Source: Chrysomallon squamiferum (taxonomy: Eukaryota; Mollusca; Gastropoda; Neomphalida; Peltospiridae). Taken from it: a stretch of DNA of 64,000 nucleotides. This document shows positions 52,125 to 64,000 of the stretch, piece after piece. The position numbers and the translations under genes were made by a program. Location of the stretch: the NCBI GenBank assembly GCA_012295275.1, contig CM022679.1:26320474-26384473 (forward strand). Reading direction: 5' to 3'. The first letter of the stretch is position 1. Each line of letters starts with the position of its first letter. The notes under the pieces are model-generated. The model had not been told where the DNA came from, did no database searches, and saw only the letters and a program-made list of their open reading frames with translations.

Positions 52125-55100
52125 CATACAATAAAGAAGTTACCACTTCATATCTATCAAACATATTGAAATATTAATGTAACTTTTAAACTAATATGTG
52201 TTATGCCAGAGATAATTAAGAAAAGATAATAAGAGAAATCATTTCTATATAGACTAATCTGTGCCAGGTTCTCTTTAAAGCCGTTCAAATTTGTTATATT
52301 TCAATAAACTTCTGGTAATGAAACACGACAAATTCTATATTTGGTGAAATAAATGAGTAAATAAATAAGTAAATAAATAAATAAATGAATAGTGTGTTAT
52401 TTGGAAACTTCAAAATTGTTTAGTATTATTATTGTAGAAACTACAATGATTTACACTGATGTTTCATCTATTGCTGTTAGAACAGAATATAGCTGTAGAG
52501 ATCATTTGCTGACTGCTGTTGTATTTATTGGTGTACGGACAATTTCAAAATATCACATATCAAAATATCACATATTCAGTTAAAAGAAGGAGTATATATA
52601 TCAACAATATATGGACATCTATGATTTTATTAAAATTTAAATATAATGCAGTTTGCTTATATTCAATCGTAAATCATATTAAATCAATAAATTAAAGGCT
52701 CTCAGAAAATAAGATTTTAACAATGGTAATAATAATCTATGCATTAAACTTTATTACGTTATAAAATGGATTTTATAATCCAATCTAAATTTAACAATTC
52801 TCGTTGTGTATGTAACTATATTTGACATGTCTATATAACTATATATCAGAAAAAATGTTGTATTACATTTTATTATTTTTTTTATGTATTTATTTATTTA
52901 TTTATTTGTTTATTTGTTTGTTTGTTTATTAATTAATTAATTAATTAATTAATTTGTTTGTTTGTTTGTTTATTAATAATTAATTTATTTATGATAATAG
53001 CAATTAGATTCATAATTTACAATTTCATTGTCCAAAAATATATGTAATTTTAGATCAAAGATCAGCCTTACAAAGAAGCTGTTCAGATATTGAACAACTA
53101 GCTTCAGAGTCACACTAAAGTAATCATTTTATCATTTTACTATATCTGTAATTTAATTTGTTTATTTTATATGTATTTTTTTTCCTCTGTCCTTAATGAT
53201 TTTGAGTAGACTGAGAAAGAATGGCAATTGATAACAGTTGTGCATCTATTTATCTGTTTTTGTTTATTTATTTCATATAATTTCCTTTTGTAATCTTTAC
53301 AGATGAAGCAGGCTTTTCTTATTAATTTCATTTTTATGTTAAATGGAAGTCTTTGTTTTCTTTGTTTCTTCTTTTTTCCAATCTTTTTTTTTAATTATTA
53401 TTATTATTATTATTAATTTTTTTTTTCTTTTATCTAATCCTCTTTAGAAAGAATCTTTTCATTTAGACACCCATTTAAAGATGTTTCATTTCGTATGACA
53501 TTCTGCAGGTTTTTCTTATATCTCGCTTCATAATTACACAGGATGGTATGTAATCTTTAACGTTAAAATGCGATCAACTGTTGTCAAGTATTCATTTATT
53601 TATTAACTAGGAATTAAAACATAACTTAAAATTTCAGCGAATAACAGGAATTTCTTATTGCAATTTTTACTAATGTAAATCGGAAATTAATGATCAGATT
53701 AATAAAACGTTTTTATACCATTTGTCTTCTACTTTTCATTTTGTGTGAAGAAACCAGTGTAAAACAAAACCTGGAGTAATTACGTTGAAGCTGAGTAACA
53801 CACTGTGAATTATACTCCTGTCAGCATACTGTTGTTATGTCTGTATTAAAAGTTAATATTATTAAGTGGACTTTATCATCGTTTGTTCGTGTACACCAGT
53901 TTTTTACGAGTTAGATAAGAGTAATACTGACAACTACACTAAAACTCTGTCACCTACTTAAAACATGTTACTCGCTTACAGCGGACAGCTGTTGTATTGA
54001 TTACATGCATACACAATATCAGGTGTCATTTTAACTAAACATTTAAATAAACACTGCTACAAACATTAACATTTATGCAGTAAAAGAATTAAAACTTACT
54101 CTGTCTCCATATCTAAGACTATTATTTTAATTTTTACAATTAATATAATAACAGCAACCAGGAAGTTGTGGTGGTTGCATTTTCGTTCTATTCAGATAAA
54201 CACCGTTACAAACATTACACATCACGTTTACCTTGATAACATTTAGTCTCTATTATTTTCATTTCTTTTTTTTTCTGTTTTTTTAAACCAGTAATAACTG
54301 TGTTCACAGAAATATTCAGATTACAAAACATAAAGCTTATTTGGAAGGAGTTCCTTAGTTTCACTTTCTATTTACTGAAGCATAATATACATACATATAT
54401 ATATTTATTTTCCTTCATTTTAAAAAGCTAAATCCGATGGATCTTTAAACCGATATATATAGGAAAGAAAATAATTCAGATGGTAAGAATTATAATATAT
54501 ATATATTTACTAACTAGTTAATTATTGGCGTTTCGACTGACACGGTATTCAATGTCACTAATGGCTGAAACTGTAAACGACCATAGTAATATAAATATCA
54601 TTAACATACCTGAGTATACTGAACCTTTACATTATAATATATTTTCTTCCCAATAAGTAAATATCCTCCCTTTACCATCGAACTTGTGTTACACGACAAC
54701 TACTTCACAAACGTCGTCAATGTGGGTCACCCTGATAAAGATGTTCACCTATTGGGTCAAGCGGGTAGATTCAGTTCGAGCGGCAGAAATAAATCTATTT
54801 TACAAACTGTTTAAACCGTTGTCACGAGTGAAAAGAAGAAGAAAAAATGGTGTCTTTTATATTAAATTTACATTATTTGTTATTAGAACACATAAAATGT
54901 GTTAAAATCTAAATAATTCACTGAAGAGTCCCTATCCAGTGTTCTCTCGGTCAGTGATAAACAAAGGTTTATTTAACGTTAATACTGTAATCACGTTTCC
55001 ATTGCCATAAAAATTAACTCGAGTCCTGCTAGACAAGCTCTCATTTACCTTATACCAGAACAATTTTAACAGATAATAAATAAAATTAAATAATTGGTTA

Positions 55101-55156
55101 AGTAAATAAACAACCAGAAAAAATGTAATTTCACAGAAAAGAAATAGATGCATAAA
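52125..55156. repeat. Duplicated 5' flank block, copy 3
   Basis: Same order as 14.1-17.1 kb and 21.7-24.6 kb, including the third orphan exon relic and the distal element at 54,420-54,840. It is followed by the fullest copy of the divergent class B pseudogene, so it gives the reference for the deletions in the other two. Confidence 0.75.
53054..53119 (+). pseudogene. Orphan 66-nt exon-like sequence, copy 3 (stop codon)
   Basis: The same frame as copies 1 and 2 (IKDQPYKEAVQILNN) is cut by CAG to TAG, and the donor has changed from GTAAGT to GTAATC. The loss supports a relic. Confidence 0.4.
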
Positions 55157-57496
55157 CAGAATAATCCTGGTGAAATATTATGTCATGATTGTCCAGACAG
55201 GTCCACAGCAATAGCTTATTGCCTCACTTGTTGCGAGTACATGTGTGAAAGATGTAGAGCTTCTCACAGCAAATTCTCAAGTACAAGACACCATAAAACA
55301 GTGGATATATCACAGCTGGCAGAAATTCCACAGTCTGAATTTTTCCAGTGAAAGGATATCTGTACAAATCACGAAAATATGAAAGTTGATGTTTACTGCA
55401 AGACGTGCTGTACAGCTGTCTGCTCTACGTGTGCACTTGTGTCTCACAAAGATCACGAAATCTGTAATCTAAAAGATGTCTACAGCGAGAAGAAGGAAAA
55501 GATCAAATCCACTTTATGTCAGTTACAGACGTCCATAGAAAAATCTAAATCGTGATAAACTGACTCGCGAAAAACAAACACTGGATGACACAGAAGAAGA
55601 AAGTCTAATAAAAATAGACGAAGCCAGTAAAGAAGTTATTAAAAAGATTCAAGATTTGACACACCAATTGAAAAAGGAAGTGTGTAGAAATGTTGACAAA
55701 CAGAAATGTGTTCGAGATGAAGAGATAAAAGTGGTGACTCCGTCGATAAAAGAGAAAAGTGAACATCTTCTTCACTGTCAACAAGCCTTGCAGTTCGCAC
55801 GTCAGGTCGAATTTACTGAAATGTTTGAGTGTCTGGAAAACAAAACAATAACTTTGATCAAGTGTGGAGAATTGGTTGATTTAAAGATACAGAAAATCGA
55901 CTTACAGTTGGATGTATTTAAACGTATTGATAATGTAATAAAGAAGACTGCAGAGATGTTTGACAAGTCAGAGATGATACCCTGTATTGAGATGACAGAT
56001 GCTATTGTAGGGCGAGAATCTTGCGTTCTCAAAGTCAAACTCATCTCAAAGAAAAACAAATCACAGTCAGAAGCTGTTATTGGAACTCCTGGTCAAAGAC
56101 ACAAAACTGAAGAAAAAAAACGTTTCACTACGTCCATTTGTGGAAACTGCTTTATACGCCGCTAAGACTTCACAAGGCTTCAGTCAGTGTTGGTAGTTTT
56201 CATTTTGTACATGACAGTCTTATATTTCACAGTTAGTATTTCAGTCTGTTTTTTAGATTTGAAATACAAAATGAGACGTGAGTTTCATGTAATTATATAA
56301 AGGGACGATTTTATTTTAGTTTCCAAAAGTAAATATATTATTATGTATATATATATTTTTAATGATTCTTCTTTTCCTAAAAGAAATCTCTCTCCCATCT
56401 AAAACTGTATTTCGGTGTCATATGATTTGTTTCACATTAACAAATATTATTTTCAGTATTGTTTGCTTTAGATGCTGAGCTCATGAGGAAAGTTCTGATT
56501 GGTCTGGACGTGCAGTCGAATACATTTAATGAAATACTGTGTGAGTAGAAAACATTTAATATTCGTTAATCCGTCATCTGAGAAATAAATGTATTAATTC
56601 ATATGAATTGCATGTCTTTCTATCCAAAAACTGAATCCACACATCACCTTTTTTTTATGAGATCTATGAGGTTACAAGAGTGTCAAAATTATCTGTCCCA
56701 TTCCGAATCCATCTATGTATTTTATTTTATTTTATTTTTTATTTTTTATGTGATATTAATCCAACGAAACACACAGAGATAATTATAGTTATATATGAAT
56801 ATTTTTATTATTGCAGTACCAAACGTACAGTTTGATAAAAATGCAGTAAACAGGAAGAATTGTAACATCACAGACTGTGGTGAATTGATCAACACATTTT
56901 CAGTACGACCTTACACAGAACAGACCATCAAAGTTCAAACGTTTAAAGGTGTTTTAGGAAACAAGATGTTTCACCATCCAGGCTGTTATTACTGGCAGGT
57001 TGACGTTGTATGTAAAGTACTGGAAAATGCAGAACTTCACCATGTGGCAGCTCAAATCGGTGTTTGTACAGAACACAATTTCGATGATGCAGCTGCAATT
57101 TCACAGAATAGTCACGCCTGGTGTGTAAGTGTTGACACCTGTAGAGATCACAACAGTCATTGATGTTTAGTCATTGATTATTGTGGAGATGAAATAGATG
57201 ACAAGCCGTTTGCAGATTTTGAAAAGAACAAAGAGTTCATTGTGAATATTGGGTTGTTGCTTGACACGAAAAACAAAATGCTGCACATTATTGAGATAAA
57301 TGCAAACAAATGTGAATACAGCATTCCTGATATTGATGTTTCAGAGCCTCTGATACCAGTATTTGGAGTCTATCGCCCTGACATGTTTGATGTTAAAGTA
57401 AAAGTTCTTTCTGGTGATGATGTGTCTCTAAACGACGAATTACTAAAATTAATCTTTAATATAATCAAAAAAAAAAAAATACATGAAAATGTGTAA
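55157..57496 (+). pseudogene. TRIM class B pseudogene, RING missing, several stops
   Basis: Homology starts at about codon 95 of exon 1 (NPGEILCHDC); no RING is present upstream. Exon 1 about 55157-56231, exon 2 56472-56540 (AELMRKVLIGLDVQSNTFNE), exon 3 56817-57496. Lesions: AGA to TGA at 55349-55351 before B-box 2; loss of 5 nt at about 55,553 (TCGTGATAAAC against TCGTACACTGATAAAC); small indels at about 56,105-56,170 in the class B tail; in exon 3 a single 3-nt insertion that makes TGA at 57161-57163, with the frame otherwise open to 57496. Its B-box 1 is the same version as in the intact gene at 49.7 kb. It is the sister of the pseudogene at 24.6 kb, which shares the same downstream flank. 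Confidence 0.87.
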
Positions 57497-58371
57497 CTGT
57501 TAGTGTTCATTTATATTTAGATTAAATTCAAATATATAACAACAAGATAGTTATTTATTTATTTATTTATTTTTAATGGGGAGTCAGAAACCTTTTCATG
57601 GCTGTAGAAACAAATTCATTTGATAGAAAACTTTGGACAGTTCCGATTACGAGTGCTAAATCTATTGTGTGTGTTTGCCTTTTTTAATTTCGTTCTCTTG
57701 CAGTTTGTTTTAATTCAGACATTATTAGTAAGTTGTTTCTCTGACTTCTTTCCATTGTTATTGTTTGTATTGTTAGGAATATTATGGGTTTAATATCATG
57801 AAGTCAACATCAAAGTTAATATCATTAATTAACATCAAAGTTAATATCATTAATTAACATCAAAGTTAATATTATGAAGTTTCTCAAAGAAATAATATAG
57901 AACTTAACAAAAATTATAAAGTTTTCAAGTTAAATCTAATATTCTTGCTTTTAGGTAATTTTAAAAACATTTTTGGTAAAATTCGCAGAGAAATGGGGGA
58001 AAACTGTAAGTACTTCTCCTGTTCTAGTTAACTATGGATTTAATACTTTCAGTATACTCTTTACAACAAACTAAGCATGTCGTATGCTTAGTGCATCTTA
58101 GTGAACATGTTCAGAGATTCTGTAATACTGTTACAAACTGGTAATGTTTAGAATAAAAGTGAGACTTAAATGTACAAAATTATTTTAGTAACACAAGCTA
58201 TTCTGAAAATGATAATGTAATCAATTTAATATTGCTCAATGCAAGCAGTACATATATCAAAATTAAACTAGAAACAGTAAATGTGAAGAAAAATGGAATA
58301 TATGTGCAATACTATTTGTCTAAAATGTAAAAATGATAATATATTTTATATTTATTTCACCATAAGAAATG

Positions 58372-58405
<34 letters not shown>
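57497..58405. other. 3' flank of the 55.2 kb pseudogene
   Basis: Matches 26,440-27,120. At 57,800-57,870 a unit of about 27 bp (AACATCAAAGTTAATATCAT) is repeated three times; the copy at 26.7 kb has one. An AT run is at 58,378-58,402. No gene is seen. Confidence 0.65.
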
Positions 58406-58714
58406 CAGTGGTACCTCGAGTTACGACGTTAAAATAATTTCTAAGCTGCGGACCTCTGTCCATGGAAAGATGGAGAAACCCTGACCATGTACACTTTACA
58501 AAACCAGTTTATTTCTTTATATTCTCTTTCATTTTGTTTTTATACACTATTTGTCATTTATACATACATATTTCGTATTCCAAAACACGTTACAAAAAAA
58601 TAGGGATGTTTTTCGGGGCTGGAACGGATTAATGGTATTTCATATAATTTCAATTGGAAAACTGATTTGATATTCGAGCAAAAGTTGAGTTACGAGTAAC
58701 TCAAGGTGCCACTG
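58406..58714. mobile_element. Tigger/mariner-type MITE
   Basis: A 309-bp element with imperfect terminal inverted repeats: it starts CAGTGGTACCTCGAGTTACG and its other end reads, inverted, CAGTGGCACCTTGAGTTAC. TA flanks it on both sides (58404-58405 and 58715-58716), as expected for a Tc1/mariner target site. The inner sequence includes GGAACGGATTAATGG, typical of Tigger elements. It has no transposase, so it is non-autonomous. It is absent from the paralogous flank near 27.2 kb, so it inserted after the block was duplicated. Confidence 0.85.
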
Positions 58715-61752
<3,038 letters not shown>

Positions 61753-61856
61753 TTCGAACAGGTAACGTGGAATGATATTGTGCAGAAGATATGTTCACGC
61801 CTGCTTCTAAAGATATTTCTTCAGAGGAATTCCACGACACTTTAATATGACCCACG
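61753..61856 (+). promoter_or_regulatory. Conserved proximal 5' flank of the 61.9 kb TRIM gene
   Basis: TTCGAACAGGTAA at 61753-61765, 91 bases before ATG. The distal part (GAAGATATGTTCACGCCTGC) agrees with the minus-strand genes, while the end before ATG agrees with the plus-strand genes. Confidence 0.5.
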
Positions 61857-63668
61857 ATGGCTGAAAGTTGTGTTGTACCATTAATAGAAATTCGAGACGA
61901 GTTTGTTATATGTGAAATTTGTTTAGACTATTTTAATGACCGAGATAAACTACCACGTATTTTACCATGTCACCATAGCTTTTGTTGTCAATGTTTGACA
62001 TCTGTGTGGAACAATTCGCCAGAGGGAGTAACATGTCCCAACTGTCGACAAATATGGCCTGTTCAAAATAATATCGAGAAAACATTTCCACAAAACAAAG
62101 AATTCACAGATTTGGTGGAGTATATAAGAATTAAGAATAAAGTTGGAGAAATATCGTGTCAAGTATGTTCCAATAAACAGAAAGCAACGACCCAATGTTT
62201 CGATTGCGACACTTACATGTGTGAAACATGCACGTCATGGCACATGAAATTTCCAATATCAAAGCATCACAAGACAGTTTCCATATCGCAACTGGCGGAA
62301 ATTCCACAGTCTGAATTTTTCCAGAGAAAGGATATCTGTACATATCACGAAAATATGAAAGTTGATGTTTACTGCAAGACGTGCTGTACAGCTGTCTGCT
62401 CTACGTGTGCACTTGTGTCTCACAAAGATCACGAAATCTGTAATCTACAAGATGTCTACAACGATAAGAAGGTAAAGATCAAATCCACTTTATGTCAGTT
62501 AGAAAAATCTGAATCGTCCACTGATGAACAGACAAAAGAAAAACAAACACTGGAAGAGATAAAAAAACGAAGTCTAATGAAAATAGATGAAGCCAGTAAA
62601 GAAGTTATTAAAAAGATTCAAGATTTGACACAGCAATTGAAAAACGAAGTGTGTACAAATATTGACAAACAGAAATGCGATCGAGATGAACAGATAAAAG
62701 TGGTGACTCCGTTGATAAAAGAGAAAAGTGAACATCTTCTACACTGTCAACAAGCCTTGCAGTTCGAACGTCAAGTCGAATTTACTGAAATGTTTGAGTG
62801 TCTGGAAAACAAAATAACAACTTTGATCAAGTGTGGAGAATTGGTTGATTTAAAGATAGAGAAAATCGACTTACAGATGGATGCATTTGAACGTATTGAT
62901 AATGAGATAAAGCAGACTGCAGTGATGTTTGACAAGTCAGAGATGATACCCTGTATTGAGATGACAGATGCTATTGTAGAACGAGAATCTTGCGTTCTCA
63001 AAGTCAGACAAATCTCAGAGAAAAACAAATCACAGTTAGAAGCTGTTGTTCAAACTCCTGGTGAAATGTACGAAACTGATGGAGAACGTCTAACAACGTT
63101 CATTTGTGGAAAGCTGCTTTACACGCCGCTAAGACTCGGTCTTCACAAGACTTCAGTCAGTGTTGATAGTTTTCACATTGAACATGACAGTCTCACATTT
63201 CACAGCAGAGAGGAGAGTTAGTATTTCAGTCTGTATTTTAATATTTGTAATATACAATGGAAAACTGAGATTATGACATTTGTGTGTGTGTACACACATA
63301 CATACACTTACCCAACATAGATAGATAGATATATATATATATAAAATAAAATAAAATAAAATGAAATAAAATAAAATAAAACAAGGAAAAGAAATAAAAT
63401 AACGAATAATTCATTTTCTGTTTTCAGCTGTAAAACTTTTCAATTTGAAACAAAGTTTTTATAAAAGTAGCTTTTGTGTGATTTTTTCTGCCTGTGTTGT
63501 TTTACTTAAACGATTCACTGCCATGTATGAATCTGTGTTTCCGTTTTAAATGACTTCTTTCACACTAACAAATATTATTATCGTTATTGTTTATTTTAGA
63601 TGCTGAACTGACGAGAAAAGTTCTAATTGGACTCAACGTGCAGTCCAACACGTTTACTGAAGTATTAT
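61857..63668 (+). CDS. TRIM class B, SPRY exon beyond window edge
   Basis: Exon 1 61857-63216 (donor GTTAGT) and exon 2 63600-63668 (AELTRKVLIGLNVQSNTFTEV, donor GTGAGT) are intact; exon 3 should lie just past 64,000. RING C19 to C63, B-box 1 (CQVCSNKQKATTQCFDC type) and B-box 2 are complete. The coiled coil lacks four residues after STLCQL and has diverged there (EKSESSTDEQTKEKQ). The tail ends TFHSREE. Third member of the repeated block; its counterpart at 30.0 kb has a class A tail instead. Its exon-1 end, introns and exon 2 are very like those at 1-930. E3 ligase function is expected but completeness cannot be judged from this window. Confidence 0.87.
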
Positions 63669-64000
63669 GTGAGTAAAACATATTTAATATACGTTTATCC
63701 GATAACTCAGAACTAAATTTATTAATTTATATGAACTGCATGTCTTTCTATTGAAAAACTGAATGTACACATTATTAAAAAGTATTTAAAAAAAAACATT
63801 CATTCCAGATTTATGAAGAGAGAAGAAAGTATTAAAATTGTATATCCACTACGAATCCATCTGTGTATTTTATTTTTGATTTGTTTATTCCTTTGTCAGT
63901 TTAATTATTTATGAATATTTTCATTTCTTTCTTCATTTCTTTGTTTCTTTAACTATTTATTTTATTTTATACTACAAAAAAGGAGGATCAAGCGAGATTT
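63669..64000. other. Start of intron 2 of the 61.9 kb gene
   Basis: No coding sequence. The last 40 bases (ending AAGGAGGATCAAGCGAGATTT) recur at 1061-1100, within the same intron of the pseudogene at the window start; this copy has more sequence in between. Confidence 0.8.

Overview
The window is eukaryotic: genes are split by short GT-AG introns, intergenic DNA is AT-rich and full of long microsatellites, and there is a tRNA-like SINE relic and a Tigger-type MITE. The protein types (TRIM E3 ligases, a fibronectin type III receptor) make it an animal. The microsatellite load, the tRNA-like SINE and the compact lineage-specific TRIM array suggest a mollusc, possibly a cephalopod; the species is inferred and not proven.

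The main content is a tandem array of TRIM genes (RING, two B-boxes, coiled coil, SPRY) on both strands. Every copy has the same three-exon plan: exon 1 (1.2-1.4 kb) encodes RING, B-box 1, B-box 2 and coiled coil; exon 2 is a 51- or 69-nt linker; exon 3 (about 650 nt) encodes a divergent, cysteine-rich PRY/SPRY domain. Both introns are phase 1. Two classes exist. Class A has an exon-1 tail containing LLPQK and a 51-nt exon 2. Class B has a tail ending TFHS or TFHSREE and a 69-nt exon 2. By my reading five genes are intact (10.8-14.0 kb minus, A; 18.7-21.6 kb minus, A; 30.0-32.8 kb plus, A; 37.6-40.1 kb plus, B; 49.7-52.0 kb minus, A). One runs off the right edge (61.9 kb plus, B). Three are pseudogenes (1-1.8 kb, 24.6-26.4 kb, 55.2-57.5 kb, all plus, B), and there are several small relics.

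Layout: 1-11.5 kb holds a class B pseudogene and, in mirror image, the 3' half and 3' flank of the class A gene that follows, around a core of repeats and decayed flanks; each arm carries an orphan sulfotransferase-like last exon. From 10.8 to 40.1 kb are the genes A(-), A(-), B-pseudogene(+), A(+), B(+). A gap of exactly 200 N follows (40,177-40,376), then the 3' end of an unrelated single-pass receptor gene (FN3, two microexons, transmembrane helix, NPxY tail; 40.7-44.3 kb) and its 3' region. From 49.7 kb the order A(-), B-pseudogene(+), TRIM(+) repeats that of 18.7-32.8 kb, so a block of about 14 kb was duplicated.

The TRIM proteins are expected to be cytosolic RING E3 ubiquitin ligases whose SPRY domain picks the target. 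The birth-and-death pattern, exon modularity, mosaic joins and a swapped B-box 1 resemble the diversification of immune TRIM families in vertebrates. That immune role is an inference from family knowledge; nothing in the DNA shows it directly.
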